Source of the DNA: Deltaproteobacteria bacterium
Lineage (GTDB): Bacteria; Myxococcota_A; Polyangia; Haliangiales; Haliangiaceae
Reading direction: 5' to 3'
Assembly (NCBI GenBank): GCA_025353585.1
Contig: JANXOM010000164.1
Coordinates: 1 to 62,433 of the forward strand
DNA: 62,433 nt
Both the position numbers and the translations under genes were made by a program. Numbering within the stretch: position 1 is the first letter of the stretch; every line of letters starts with the position of its first letter. Shown one piece after another: positions 26,276 to 35,350 of this stretch. The notes under the pieces are model-generated. The model worked only from the letters and a program-made list of their open reading frames with translations, was not told the DNA's origin and searched no databases.

Positions 26276-27373
26276 ATGCACCTAGCAAACGTCCTGACCA
26301 CGAAGCGCGACGAGGTGATGGCCCGGTGGAAGGACATCGTCCGCGGCACGCTGGACATGCACGCGATCCCGACCGTCGAGCTGGTCGACCACCTCCCGCA
26401 GTTCGTCGACGAGATCATCGCCGTGTTGCAGGCCGGGCCGCCGCCGCCGGACGACCCGCTGGCCGCCGCGGAGACGTCGACGGCGGCCGAGCATGGCACG
26501 CAACGCCTGCGGCTCGGGTTCAGCCTTGACGCGGTCGTGCGAGAGTACGGCGCGCTCTTCGATGCGCTCGTCGCGACCGCGGCCGCCGCCGGGGCCCAGC
26601 CGGACCCCGCGGAGCTCCAGATCCTCTTCGGCTCCATCATCACGGGCATCGCGCACGCGGTCTCGGAGTACACGTTCCAGCGCGATGCCGAGCTGCGCCG
26701 CCAGGGGAACGAGCACTTCGCCTTCATCGCCCACGAGCTCCGGAACCCGCTGGCCTCGGCCTCGATGGCCTTCCAGCAGCTCAAGGAGTCGGGCTCGCTC
26801 CCCGACCAGCGCGCGGTCGCCATCCTCGAGCGCGGGCTCCACCGCACCGCGGAGCTCGTCGATCAGACGCTGCACACCGCGCGCGCCGCCTCGGGGATCG
26901 AGCTCCAGCGGCGCCCCACCACGCTCGCGGCGCTGTTCGCGGACGCCGAGCTCGGCGCGTTGCCCGAAGCGCAAGCCAGGGGCGTGCAGCTCCGCGTGGA
27001 AGTGTCGGGCGACGCGGCGCTGGACCTCGACGTCCGGTTGATCGGATCCGCCATCAGCAACCTGCTCCGCAACGCGGTCCGGTACACGCACGGCGGCGTG
27101 GTGGAGCTGCGAGGGCGGGTCGCGAACGGGCGGGCGACCGTCGAAGTCGAGGACTGCTGCGGCGGGCTCGAGCCCGGCAAGGTGGAGGCGCTGTTCGCGC
27201 CGTTCGTGCGCATCGACCAGCAGCAGTCCGGCTTCGGCCTCGGGCTCGCGATCGCCAAGCAGGCGGTCGAAGCGCACGACGGGACCATCCGCGTGCAGAA
27301 CCTGCCGGCGAAGGGATGCGTCTTCATCCTCGAGCTCCCGGTGGCGGCCAGCGCCGCGACCCTGCCGCGTTGA
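26276..27373 (+). CDS. Sensor histidine kinase with RsbRD_N-like N-terminus
   Basis: This 365-aa soluble kinase has an N-terminal helical domain (residues about 1-145; KRDEVMARWKDIVRG, LRLGFSLDAVVREYGALF) resembling the RsbT-co-antagonist RsbRD N-terminal domain. That domain is very common in myxobacterial kinases. The HisKA domain carries the phospho-acceptor in AFIAHELRNPLASASMAF (His153). ATP-binding motifs follow: NLLRNAVRYT, EDCCGGLEPGK (with Cys where DxGxG is usual), and GFGLGLAIAKQAVEAHDG. It has no transmembrane segment, so it probably senses a cytoplasmic or protein-borne signal and phosphorylates an unlinked regulator. Confidence 0.9.
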   Translation: MHLANVLTTKRDEVMARWKDIVRGTLDMHAIPTVELVDHLPQFVDEIIAVLQAGPPPPDDPLAAAETSTAAEHGTQRLRLGFSLDAVVREYGALFDALVATAAAAGAQPDPAELQILFGSIITGIAHAVSEYTFQRDAELRRQGNEHFAFIAHELRNPLASASMAFQQLKESGSLPDQRAVAILERGLHRTAELVDQTLHTARAASGIELQRRPTTLAALFADAELGALPEAQARGVQLRVEVSGDAALDLDVRLIGSAISNLLRNAVRYTHGGVVELRGRVANGRATVEVEDCCGGLEPGKVEALFAPFVRIDQQQSGFGLGLAIAKQAVEAHDGTIRVQNLPAKGCVFILELPVAASAATLPR

Positions 27374-27478
27374 CGCCGGTTAACGTCCGCGGCGCGCGTG
27401 CAATTCCTGCGTGGAGGAATGCGGCAACAACCTGCCCGCGCGACCAGCTTTGTTCATGCGGCGTGACATGGTCGTGGC

Positions 27479-27887
27479 TTGCTCTCCGACTTCATCGCTG
27501 CGCATCGCGACCTGCTGATCGCGAAGACGCGCGAAAAGTCGCGGCGCGGTCGACGCTCCGGCCCACGGACGACGACCTGATCAGCGGCGTGTCGCTGTTC
27601 CTCGCCGAGTTCTCGGCGCGGCTCCGGCGCACCGAGGACACCAGCGCCGGCCAGATCGGCGCCAGCGCCATGCTCCACGGCGGTGAGCTCCAGCGCGCCG
27701 GGTTCACGATCGGCCAGGTCGTGCACGCCTACGGCGATGTCTGCCAGGAGATCGCGGCGTTCGCCCGGCTGCATGGCCGCCATGTCGAGCTCGTGTTCGT
27801 GCGAGTGCGGGAGACCTCGGGGTGCAAGGCGTCGGGCAGATCGTGTCGTCCATCCTGACCAACGTCGTGCAGAACGCGTCGGAGTAG
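27479..27887 (+). pseudogene. Remnant of an RsbRD_N-type sensor kinase (N-terminal part)
   Basis: From a TTG at 27479 the frame reads LLSDFIAAHRDLLIAKTREK, the usual start of myxobacterial RsbRD_N kinases. It loses frame at an AAAA run near 27531. The homologous sequence then continues in another frame: VAARSTLRPTDDDLISGVSL, then HGGELQRAGFTIGQVVHAYGD. A second break near 27815-27830 switches to a short piece, GQIVSSILTNVVQNASE, resembling an N-box, and a stop. The HisKA and most of the ATPase are missing. It sits about 105 bp after the intact kinase at 26276, so it may be a decayed paralogue. Confidence 0.6.
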
Positions 27888-28123
27888 ACGCGCGAGCCGA
27901 GTGGCGGCGCGTGACGCGGACCGCGTGTCGCGGCGAGCTGCCGGTGCGCGATATCGCCGGGACCGGCTGCGGGGTTCGTTGCACCTGAGCCGCCGGGCTA
28001 CCGGTCGCCTCGCGCACGGCGCGCGCGGCCGCGAGCGCTCCGGCTCACTGTGTCATGGGCGCACGAGAGCGTGACGCCGAACATCTCGCGGTGACGCCGC
28101 CGCGCTCGATCGCCTCGGCCGCC

Positions 28124-28388
28124 ATGAGCGACATGGACGGCGGTGCGAACGCGGACGAGCTCCTCGCGCGGATCGCCGAGCTCGCACGAGCGATCGACGC
28201 GCGTGATCGCGGTGAGCCAACGCGCGCATCTGTTCGACGCCTTCGACGAAGCGGTCAAGCGCAACGGCGGCCTCGGCGTCGGGCTGTGGGTCACCCGGAC
28301 GCTGTGTCAGCACTTCCGGGGCACCGTCCACCTCGTCGAGGACCACGCGCCGGGCGCCTGCTTTCGCGTCGTCTTGCCGCGCGCATAG
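28124..28388 (+). pseudogene. C-terminal fragment of a histidine kinase ATPase domain
   Basis: One frame gives MSDMDGGANADELLARIAEL; the next in-register homology is in a different frame, beginning VIAVSQRAHLFDAFDEAVKR. It then gives NGGLGVGLWVTRTLCQHFRG and a terminal FRVVLPRA. GLGVGLWV corresponds to the G2 box of HATPase_c, and the end is typical of a kinase C-terminus. No phospho-acceptor or N-box remains. This is a broken kinase gene, possibly the tail of the fragment at 27479 or of another kinase. Confidence 0.5.
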
Positions 28389-28412
28389 CCACGCCCGCTC
28401 CTAACAGCGCTC

Positions 28413-28439
28413 CTAACAGGGGCCTGGCCCCTTTGTTAG
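28413..28439. terminator. Hairpin with interrupted 10-bp stem
   Basis: CTAACA plus GGGG (28413-28422) can pair with CCCC and TGTTAG (28428-28439), with a TT bulge and a CCTGG loop. It lies between the kinase fragment and the convergent pseudopilin-like gene, fitting a terminator for either. The 5' arm is preceded by a second copy of CTCCTAACAG, so it may also be a dispersed palindromic repeat unit. Confidence 0.5.
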
Positions 28440-28488
28440 TGTCCGGTGGTCGGACAGTGACGTGCGCTCATGTCCCGGCCCGGGGCCG

Positions 28489-28845
28489 TCACTTCCACGA
28501 GCGGATGTCGTCGGCCGTGCCGGGCTTGCCGTCGGGGCCGGGCGAGCTCGCTGCCAGCCCGCGGGCGCCGGCGGGCAACGTGGGGCCGCAGAGCAGCGCG
28601 TAGCGGTGCCCCCACGGGTCGACGGTCTGCGCCCCGGGCAAGACCGCCACGAGCTCCTCGAGCGTGGCCGGGCACGCCGTCATGGGGTTCGCCGCGACCC
28701 ACGTGGGGAACGCCGAGAAGGCGAGGTCCTGGACGGCGTGCTTCGCGCGCTCGGCGGCCGTGGCCGCGTGACCGGACGGGGCGTCCGCGTGCGCGAGCGA
28801 GCCGACCCCAGCGAGCATGACCGCGAGCGTGATTGGTTTGAGCAT
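28489..28845 (-). CDS. Small secreted protein with GspG-like C-terminal fold
   Basis: The 118-aa product begins with MLKPITLAVMLAGVGSLAHA, a normal Sec signal peptide rather than a type IV prepilin leader. The C-terminal part reads DPWGHRYALLCGPTLPAG and SSPGPDGKPGTADDIRSW, matching the calcium-site region of the type II secretion major pseudopilin GspG (DPWGxxY ... GxDGxxGTxDDI). It could be a periplasmic protein that borrows the pseudopilin fold; it lacks the N-terminal methylated helix. The start at 28845 gives the signal peptide; longer frames add Arg-rich shadow sequence. It is divergent from the GAF-kinase gene. Confidence 0.78.
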   Translation of the reverse strand: MLKPITLAVMLAGVGSLAHADAPSGHAATAAERAKHAVQDLAFSAFPTWVAANPMTACPATLEELVAVLPGAQTVDPWGHRYALLCGPTLPAGARGLAASSPGPDGKPGTADDIRSWK

Positions 28846-29080
28846 GCCGGCTCCGATTGCATCTGTCAGGCCCGCGCGGACGCCGCCGTGGCAGCGCCGC
28901 CCGGTGGGTACGCGTTCTCGCCGCGTGACGACGGGTCTCGGCCGAGCCCGGGAGCCTGCCAGGCTGACATTTCGCCGTTCGAGCATCGCGCGACCGGGTC
29001 GAGCGCGAGGGCGAGCGGATGTTGGCTCGGCCCCGCATCCGCTCGGGTGCGTCGGCCCGCCCGGATGTTATGTTCGCGAC

Positions 29081-30307
29081 GTGCCGGCCGCCTGCCTTCC
29101 CCCGAACGAGCGCGAGCGGCTCGCCGCGCTGGCGAGCTACCAGATCCTCGATACGCCACGGGAGCCAGACTTCGACGCGATCACCGAGCTCGTCGCGCAG
29201 ATCTGCGGCACCCCGTTCGCGGTCATCAACCTCATCGGCGAGGGGCGGCAGTTCTTCAAGAGCGAGGTCGGGCTCGGCGTGCGCGAGACGCCGCTCGACT
29301 CGTCGATCTGCGCGCATGCGCTGCTGCAGCCCGGGTTGTTTGTCGTCCCGGACCTGACCGCCGACGCGCGGTTCGTCGACAACCCGCTCGTGTATGCGGG
29401 GCCCGGCCTGCGGTTCTACGCGGGCCAGCTGCTGCAGACGGCGGATGGCTACGACATCGGTACGCTGTGCGCACTCGACACCCGGCCACGCGACCTGAGC
29501 CCGATGCAGCGGGACGCGCTCAAGACGCTCGGTCGTCACGTGATGTCGCTCCTGGAGCTGCGCAAGCTCGCCGAGCGGGACCGGCGACGACTCACCGAGC
29601 AGACCGCCCGCAACCGCGAGCTGGACGGGGCGCTCGCTGGCCACCACCGGATCTCCGCGATGGTGGCCCACGACCTGCGCTCGCCGCTCGGCGTGATCGC
29701 GCTCGGCGCGCAGATGCTGGGGGATAACCAGGACGGCCAGGTCGCGTCGGTGGCGAACCGCATCAGCCGCGCCGTCGCGTCCATGCAAGCCTTGCTCGCG
29801 GATCTCCTCGATTTCGAGCAGGCCCACGCCGACGCGCTCCGCGTCACGCCGGTGCGCGTCGAAGGCAGCGCGGTGGTCCACGCCGCGCTCGAAGCGTTTG
29901 GCCCGCTCGCCGAAGCCTCGGGGATCACGCTGCGGTCCGAGGCGCACCCCGACGTCGTCCTGCTCGCGGACGAGCGCCGGGTCCAGCAAGTCGTCGCGAA
30001 CCTGATCGGCAACGCGCTCAAGGCCACCCCGCGCGGCGGCACGATCACGATCGGCATCGCGGAGACCGCGGGAGCCGCCCGGATCGCCGTCAGCGACGAC
30101 GGGCCGGGGATCTCCGCCGCGGATCAGAGGCGCGTGTTCGATCCGTACTTCACCAAGGAGGTCGGCGGCGCGAAGGGGACGGGGCTCGGGCTCACCATCT
30201 CGAAGCGCATCGTCGAAGCCTCGGGCGGGCAGATGGGTGTCGAGAGCGCGCCTGGCCGCGGCGCCACGTTCTGGTTCACGACGCCGCTGGCCCCGACCTC
30301 GGCTTGA
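29081..30307 (+). CDS. GAF-domain sensor histidine kinase
   Basis: The product has about 408 aa. The N-terminal GAF domain begins NERERLAALASYQILDTPRE and contains ICGTPFAVINLIGEGRQFFK and DIGTLCALDTRPR, typical of GAF kinases that follow a short helix. The HisKA has MVAHDLRSPLGVIALGAQM (His197). The ATPase has NLIGNALKATP, DDGPGI, and GAKGTGLGLTISKRIVEAS. It lacks membrane segments, so it is a cytosolic sensor of a small ligand or redox state; the partner regulator is not adjacent. The GTG at 29081 was chosen because the GAF family pattern begins right after it. Confidence 0.9.
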   Translation: MPAACLPPNERERLAALASYQILDTPREPDFDAITELVAQICGTPFAVINLIGEGRQFFKSEVGLGVRETPLDSSICAHALLQPGLFVVPDLTADARFVDNPLVYAGPGLRFYAGQLLQTADGYDIGTLCALDTRPRDLSPMQRDALKTLGRHVMSLLELRKLAERDRRRLTEQTARNRELDGALAGHHRISAMVAHDLRSPLGVIALGAQMLGDNQDGQVASVANRISRAVASMQALLADLLDFEQAHADALRVTPVRVEGSAVVHAALEAFGPLAEASGITLRSEAHPDVVLLADERRVQQVVANLIGNALKATPRGGTITIGIAETAGAARIAVSDDGPGISAADQRRVFDPYFTKEVGGAKGTGLGLTISKRIVEASGGQMGVESAPGRGATFWFTTPLAPTSA

Positions 30308-30399
30308 CGGTGAGGCGTGCCTGCGGGTCGGCCCGGACGGCGCCGCCGCGCGGTGGCTGTCGGTGAATCCGACCACCTGGTACACGTCGAAGCAAGACC

Positions 30400-30780
30400 A
30401 TGAAGATGCTCCTCTCAGTCCCGCTCGCAGCCGTCCTCGCGCTCGTCGGCCTCGACGTCACGGTGGCGTTCGCCGACTCGCCGCAGACCCACCATTGCAA
30501 GCTGGCCGACGACAGCGTCGACGCGAAGAAGACCCACAAGGAATGCACCGCGGCCAAGGGCGAGTGGGCGGCAGATGCGCCGGCGGCGGCCCCGCCCGTC
30601 CCGGCCCCGGCCCCGGCCAAGCCGACCACCCCGGTCGGCGACAACACGCAGGATCACCACTGCCGCCTGCCCGACAAGTCCATGGACATGAAGAAGACGC
30701 ACAAGGAGTGCGAGGCGGCGAAGGGTCAGTGGGCCAAGGACGCGAACCCCAAGGCGACGCCGCCCGCGCACGCGCCCTGA
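30400..30780 (+). CDS. Small secreted protein with two Cys/His/Lys repeats
   Basis: This 126-aa protein has a signal peptide (MKMLLSVPLAAVLALVGL, cleavage probably after FADS or AFA). The mature part is two near-identical 27-residue units, at about 31-57 and 86-112. Each has the pattern HHCxLxDxSxDxKKTHKEC followed by xAAKGxWA, joined by a Pro/Ala linker of about 28 residues. Each unit has two Cys and three His, so it could bind a metal or form a disulfide loop. It is predicted to be periplasmic. I recognise no named family. It starts 92 bp after the GAF-kinase gene. Confidence 0.72.
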   Translation: MKMLLSVPLAAVLALVGLDVTVAFADSPQTHHCKLADDSVDAKKTHKECTAAKGEWAADAPAAAPPVPAPAPAKPTTPVGDNTQDHHCRLPDKSMDMKKTHKECEAAKGQWAKDANPKATPPAHAP

Positions 30781-30888
30781 TCGACGATGGACCGCCGGCT
30801 CGGACCGGCCTTCAGCTGCCCGACGCTCGACGTCGTGTCACGGGCGCGCGACGCGCCGCGCTCGTGGGCCGGGCCGTGCGAGCCACGG

Positions 30889-31459
30889 TCACACCGTGAC
30901 GCGCGTGGTCTCGCCGAACATCATGCCGAGCAACGTGCTCGGCGCGTCCGCGAAGTCGGCGGCGCCGGCCCGGCGGGCGATGACGAAGCGCTGCGCGAGG
31001 GCGAACACGGGCAGCGCCAGGTGATCGGCGACGGGCGGCGGCGCGAGGCGAAACGGCACGACGTCGCCGGGGACATGGCGCCACACCGCGGCGGGCGCCT
31101 GCGTGCGCGCGACCGCGGCGACGAGCGCGCCGAGCGAGACGATGGCGGGCGTAGAAGGCGTGCTCGTCGTCGCCGCGGCCCACGGCGAGGTCGCGCTCGT
31201 ACGCGGCGAGCGCGGGGATCGTCAGCGGGACCGCGAGCGCGGCGGCGAGGCGGGCGCAGGCGTCGTCGATGAGGGCCACGAGCTCGGGGATGCGCACCGG
31301 CGTCGGCGCGGGGAGCTCGCCGTGGGGCTCGGCCGTGATGATGGCGCCGGCCGCGCCGACGGCGGACGCGAGGACCGCGGGCGGGGGGACCGCGAGCTGG
31401 TAGACGACGCGAAAGGGCTGGAGCGCGGGATCTGCCTCGCCGGCAGCGCCGCGACCCAC
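30889..31459 (-). pseudogene. Frameshifted protein of unknown family
   Basis: From a GTG near 31459 the minus strand encodes a plausible protein (ADPALQPFRVVYQLAVPPPA, then VRIPELVALIDDACARL) up to AFYAR. At GCCCGCCATCG (about 31146-31156) one extra C moves the sense frame. Homology-like sequence continues as IVSLGALVAAVARTQAPAAV and ends LLGMMFGETTRVTV at 30889. Both parts have normal coding composition, and neither is complete alone. No domain is recognised. It is divergent from the SRPBCC remnant at 31471. Confidence 0.45.
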
Positions 31460-31470
31460 TGGAGGACGCC

Positions 31471-31990
31471 ATGCCCGTGGCCGCAAGCGCTGATCTGACC
31501 GACGACCGCGAGTACGCGACGCCGCCCGAGCGGTCTTCGAGGCGTGGACCGAGGCCGAGCACTTCGCGCGCTGGTTTGCGCCCGACAACGTCGAGGTGCT
31601 GCTCTGCGAGGTCGATGCGCGCCCGGGCGGCGTGATCCGAGCCCCGCATCGCTGGCCGGAGGGACAGGTCGTCTCCACCCGCGGCGTGTTCGACGAGGTC
31701 GTGGCGCCGACGCGCCTGTCGTTCCCGTTCACGTTCGTCGGTCGGAACGATCGCCCGACGTCAACGCGGCGATGCCCGACTGGCCCGTCGGGGCGCGCGT
31801 CGTGATGACGGTGGAGCTGGCTGCCAGCGCGCGCGGGACGCGCATGACCGTGGCGCAGCGGGTCGCCGACCCCGAGCTCACCGATTTGCCTCCGCTCGTG
31901 CGCTGTCGGAAACTCTCGGTGATCGGTTGGAGCCAGACGGCGGACCGGCTCGTCGCCTATCTCGAACGGAGCACACCGTGGGGATCTTGA
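31471..31990 (+). pseudogene. SRPBCC/AHSA1-like protein, broken
   Basis: An ATG at 31471 follows GGAGG five bases upstream. The frame starts MPVAASADLTDDREY, but the expected beta strand is missing. The family core (ARAVFEAWTEAEHFARWFAP, LLCEVDARPGGVI) then lies in a second frame. A third switch near 31748 gives MPDWPVGARVVMTVELA and the C-terminal helix WSQTADRLVAYLE. These are the landmarks of AHSA1-like START-domain proteins (FEAWTxPExxxxWFGP and the terminal W...L..L helix). At least two frameshifts inactivate it. The downstream RibD-like gene overlaps its end, so they once formed an operon. Confidence 0.65.
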
Positions 31991-32535
31991 CCTTCAGCAT
32001 CAACGTCACCCTGGACGGCTGCGTCGACCACCGGGAGGGAATCGCCGACGACGAGACCCACGCCTTCTTCAGCCACCTCATGGACGAGGGCGGGGCGATG
32101 CTGTGGGGCCGCGTCACCTACGAGATGATGGAGAGCTACTGGCCGGCGGTCGCCCGCGGCGACGTGGCGGCGCCGCCGGCGATGCGCGCGTGGGCGGTGG
32201 AGCTGGAGGCCAAGCCGAAGTACGTGGTGTCGTCGACGCGAAGGGACTTCCCGTGGACCAACAGCCACCACATCGCCGGCCCCCTACGCGCGGGCGTGCA
32301 GCAGCTCAAGGACGCAACCCCAGCCGGCGTGCTCCTCGGTAGCGGCAAGCTCGCGACCGAGCTGGACCGGCTAGAGCTGATCGACGAGTACATGTTCCTC
32401 GTCCACCCCAGGATCGCCGGCCATGGGCCGACCCTGCACCAGAGCGGGGTGCCCAGCACGCGACAACTCGAGCTGGTCTCGGCGAAGCCGCTTCGCAACG
32501 GGGCGGTCGCCATGCGCTACCGGCGCGCGCGCTGA
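31978..32535 (+). CDS. Dihydrofolate-reductase-fold (RibD C-terminal-like) protein
   Basis: The 185-aa protein belongs to the RibD_C / DHFR-like family. It opens with FSINVTLDGCVDHREG, and GGAMLWGRVTYEMMESYW is the family's GRxTYE motif. VLLGSGKLATELDRLELIDE and EYMFLVHPRIAGHGPTL are the later conserved blocks. Stand-alone members of this kind are common, NAD(P)H-dependent by fold, with unknown substrate. The GTG at 31978 overlaps the stop of the broken SRPBCC gene by 13 bp, a pairing (SRPBCC plus RibD-like) often seen in bacterial operons. Confidence 0.85.
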   Translation: MGILTFSINVTLDGCVDHREGIADDETHAFFSHLMDEGGAMLWGRVTYEMMESYWPAVARGDVAAPPAMRAWAVELEAKPKYVVSSTRRDFPWTNSHHIAGPLRAGVQQLKDATPAGVLLGSGKLATELDRLELIDEYMFLVHPRIAGHGPTLHQSGVPSTRQLELVSAKPLRNGAVAMRYRRAR

Positions 32536-32536
32536 C

Positions 32537-32803
32537 TCAGCGCGGCCCCCGAAGGCCATGACGCACCAGCGGCGCGACGATCGTTTCGAGGCTTCCGGCG
32601 GGAGTCGCGGTGCGGTCATCTTGGCCCTCATCTAGCCCCGCAACGCACTCGCACGAAGCGCAGCGGAACATCTCGCGGTGCCGCCCGTGCGACAACCTGC
32701 TCGGCCAGCCCGATACGGCGATCGAAGACACCGTGCGGGTCTGACCGAGCACGCCATGACGTTGGCAGATCGGGCAAGCCGAGCGCTGACACACTCGGAG
32801 CAT
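32537..32803 (-). CDS. Possible small Cys-rich protein
   Basis: From the ATG at 32803 an 88-aa frame reads MLRVCQRSACPICQRHG, then MFRCASCECVAGLDEG. The cysteine pairs CxxC and CxxCxC suggest a zinc-ribbon-like fold. There is no Shine-Dalgarno and no recognised family, and it lies between two genes in a region with much decay. It converges with the RibD-like gene, whose stop is one base away. It could be real or chance. Confidence 0.28.
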   Translation of the reverse strand: MLRVCQRSACPICQRHGVLGQTRTVSSIAVSGWPSRLSHGRHREMFRCASCECVAGLDEGQDDRTATPAGSLETIVAPLVRHGLRGPR

Positions 32804-32917
32804 GCGCGCGCCCGACGCCAGGCTTACGCCGCGATGGCTGGGTGGCCAGCGCGTCACTGTTCGGCGCGGCGGTCGATACAAGTGCCCGGTTAGCTCGCGC
32901 AGCACCGATCGCGTCAC

Positions 32918-33135
32918 TCACGCGCCAGGGCGCCGCGCACCGCGCCCTCCTGCCAACACGACGGAGACACCGGCCACCCCGAAGTAGAGGGTCGAGGCGA
33001 TGACCTCGGCCCCGGTGAACGCGAAGTCGGTCCGGTCAACCCACGCGAGGTCGGCGAGGGCTTACCCACGGGTCGGGATAGCGCGCGCGGACCTCGTCCC
33101 TCGTGAGGCGCTCTCCGGACTCCGCTGCTCTATGC
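32918..33135 (-). pseudogene. Decayed fragment of a short hypothetical protein
   Basis: The minus strand gives SGERLTRDEVRARYPDPWV in one frame. After a shift at GTAAGCC (about 33062-33068), ADLAWVDRTDFAFTGAEVIA follows in another frame and continues to ARRPGA and a stop at 32918. The pattern LTxxEVxxRYPDxWV...D is one I associate with short uncharacterised proteins common in bacteria. No start codon is evident, so the 5' boundary is approximate. Confidence 0.4.
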
Positions 33136-33228
33136 GTGACCGTGAGGGAAGCTTCACTCGCGACGAGGCTCGTCAAGTTTCGCGTCGTGCCGGGATCGCA
33201 CTTCACGATTCGCCGCTGTCGTCCACGG

Positions 33229-34101
33229 CTATCGCGATGCCGCCCAGTCGATTGCCCGGGGCGTGTTCCTCCACGCCCTGCCATAGTCTCCGACGTACGA
33301 GATCGCCTCGCTCTCGTCGCCGATGCCGACCATGTCGGGCAGCCGCTTCGGCATCTTCTTCTTCGCCGTCAGGTACGCAGGGACGTGTGGGTTCGTCTTC
33401 TTGGCCTCGGCGAGCGCAGCCTCCGCCTGTTCGCCGTCGCCATGCTTGCGGAACGCGAGCAGCGCTCGCGACCACGCCCACGCGGCGCTCGCGTCGTCCT
33501 TGTAGTCGTCGTTCAACGCGACGACCTCGTCGTCACGACCCGCGTCCAGCAAACAGCTCGCCAGGATGTATCGGATGCCCTGGTTGTCGCCGGGGTTGAG
33601 CCGCAGCATGTCGCGGTAGTGCGCGATCGCCTCGTCGCGGTCGCCCGCTTGCCAGAGGCACTGCGACAGGGCGAGCCGAGCCCGCATGTAGGGCCGGGTC
33701 TCGAGCAGCCCCCAGAAGTGGCCGACGTCCTCCTCGAACGCCTTCGGGCCGAGCGCGTTCATCCCCGCCTCGACGCCGAGACCGTTCAGGCGCGTCGCCT
33801 CCACGAGATCCCTCGTGTGCTCGGCCAACAGCACGTACGCGTCCGCGCAGTCGGGCGAGATTTCGAGCGCCTGCTTGGCGAGCGCGATGCGGCGATTCGG
33901 AGCGCTGCTCTCCCACGCCGAGTACATGAGCTGCTGTGCTTCGTAGAGCGCGTCGACCTTGGCGGAGCGCTTGCCTCCGCTCCGGCCACCGCCGAAGAGG
34001 CCCGCGAGCGCGCCCTCGAAGATCATCGGGGGCGGCAGCGAAGCGTCGCTGCTCGGCTTCTTCTTGGACTTGGTGGGCTTGGTCGTCTTGCGTTTGGCCA
34101 T
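33229..34101 (-). CDS. ST7-like TPR protein
   Basis: The product has 290 aa. A Lys/Thr-rich basic N-terminus (MAKRKTTKPTKSKKKPSSDA) precedes a Gly-rich stretch and helical repeats. The repeats include YEAQQLMYSAWESSAPNRRI, ALEISPDCADAYVLLAEHT, and DRDEAIAHYRDMLRLNPGDN followed by GIRYILASCLL. The last block matches bacterial ST7/TPR proteins, which are uncharacterised. It has no signal peptide; the Lys-rich tail may bind nucleic acid or be exposed. The start is the ATG at 34101. It follows a decayed gene, and about 130 bp separate them. Confidence 0.8.
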   Translation of the reverse strand: MAKRKTTKPTKSKKKPSSDASLPPPMIFEGALAGLFGGGRSGGKRSAKVDALYEAQQLMYSAWESSAPNRRIALAKQALEISPDCADAYVLLAEHTRDLVEATRLNGLGVEAGMNALGPKAFEEDVGHFWGLLETRPYMRARLALSQCLWQAGDRDEAIAHYRDMLRLNPGDNQGIRYILASCLLDAGRDDEVVALNDDYKDDASAAWAWSRALLAFRKHGDGEQAEAALAEAKKTNPHVPAYLTAKKKMPKRLPDMVGIGDESEAISYVGDYGRAWRNTPRAIDWAASR

Positions 34102-34229
34102 CGTCGCCTCGGAGCAGGTGATACCGACGTTCCGGTCGCCTCGGCAATACCGATCCGGCGCACAATCGGAGATCGGGGATGGCATCTCGCCCGGGCGAGA
34201 AGCAGGCGATGGGCGTGCGCGGTCCCGCG

Positions 34230-34931
34230 TCAGGTCGTCGACGCGAGATGATCGAGCGCCATGGTCCAGGCGTGGAGTGATGTCTTCAATCGGCGAAACA
34301 GCGCCGCGACCTGATCGTGCGGTCCCTTGTCCTGCTTGCGGCTGTCGTCGTCCCACTTGCGCGCGAGGTCGATCGCTGCCGCCGCGATTTCGACGCCGCG
34401 CACGACCAATGATCCATCCGGCTTGCAGAGCACGTTCCGCTCGGGTTCGCTCTTCCACGCGAGGAGCTCGAGCATGCCCTTGCGGGGTTTCCGCACCTGC
34501 TCGGTCGGCAGCTGCGGCTCGACGTTCGCTGGCCGGAAAACGGTCTCTCGCGCCCAGCTCCGCCACCCACCTCGGCCGATGGCAGCGGGATCTCCTCGCC
34601 GCACAGCGTCGACGCACGCAGGACCACATCGACGCGCAATCACGGAAGCTCGGTTCGCGGGTATCTTTGACCCATCGGTGCAGAACAACTCGGATCAGGT
34701 CCCCCTCCGTCGTGTTGGTCCGCGCGATCTCGAGTGTTTTCACCCGAAGCCGAGCTCGGCCGAAACGTTGAACGTCGGCGCGGGGTCGCTGTGCACGTGC
34801 AGGAACGTCAGGCACTTTCGGTCGGCGGACCGCAGGTCGAGCGTCTCCCGGAGCGGCTCGCCGACAAATTGCGGCAGGCCCGACTCGCGCAGCGCCCGGG
34901 GCCAGAGATCCGTGAACTGTTCGTAGTTCAT
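34230..34931 (-). pseudogene. Multiply frameshifted protein of unknown family
   Basis: The intact sense can be followed only across frames. MNYEQFTDLWPRALRESGLP runs from 34931 to AELGFG, where a stop occurs at 34740. With one extra G it continues VKTLEIARTNTTEGDLIRVV to DTREPSFR. A further shift gives LRVDVVLRASTLCGEEIPLP, and another gives RETVFRPANVEPQLPTEQVR to the end at 34230 (AWTMALDHLASTT). At least three indels are needed. The four pieces together make a coherent protein of about 230 aa. The upstream broken gene ends in an ATGA overlap with this start, so the two formed an operon. Confidence 0.55.
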
Positions 34932-35322
34932 GGCCGCCGACCTTTGCACGCAGCCACGTCGCCGGCCGCCAAGAGCTCGCCGAACCACGCGAGCGCCTTT
35001 GGCCTCGTCGATCGGCTGCGAGTCCGCGGCTTCGCTGTCACGCGGCACTGCCGGGTCAGGAGAGCTGGCGTTCGCGTCCGACGGCGGCAAAGGGTCCCGC
35101 GTGGCGCCTGCGCGATCACTTCGCTGGGTGAGCGTGTCCAACTCGGCCGGCCGCTCGCGGTCGAGCTCGACGTACTCGGGCCGCTCGGGCCATAACGTAT
35201 CGTCGGAGAAGCGCGGCGACATGCGCTGCGCCACCGCGGTGTACCGCTGCCTCGACACGGAGCTTCGGGGACGCCGGTGGCTCGGTCACATCGGCAGAGA
35301 GGGGCGTCTCCACGACCGACAC
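34928..35322 (-). pseudogene. Frameshifted partner of the preceding pseudogene
   Basis: The frame opens at 35322 with MSVVETPLSADVTEPPASPK. The sense then appears in a second frame as SDDTLWPERPEYVELDRERP, followed by a polar acidic stretch. It finishes in a third frame with ALAWFGELLAAGDVAACKGR and a stop at 34928. That stop overlaps the ATG of the next broken gene. No domain is recognised. The two genes appear to have decayed together. Confidence 0.42.
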
Positions 35323-35350
35323 CGGCTGGACCTCGCATCTGGCGAGCTCG

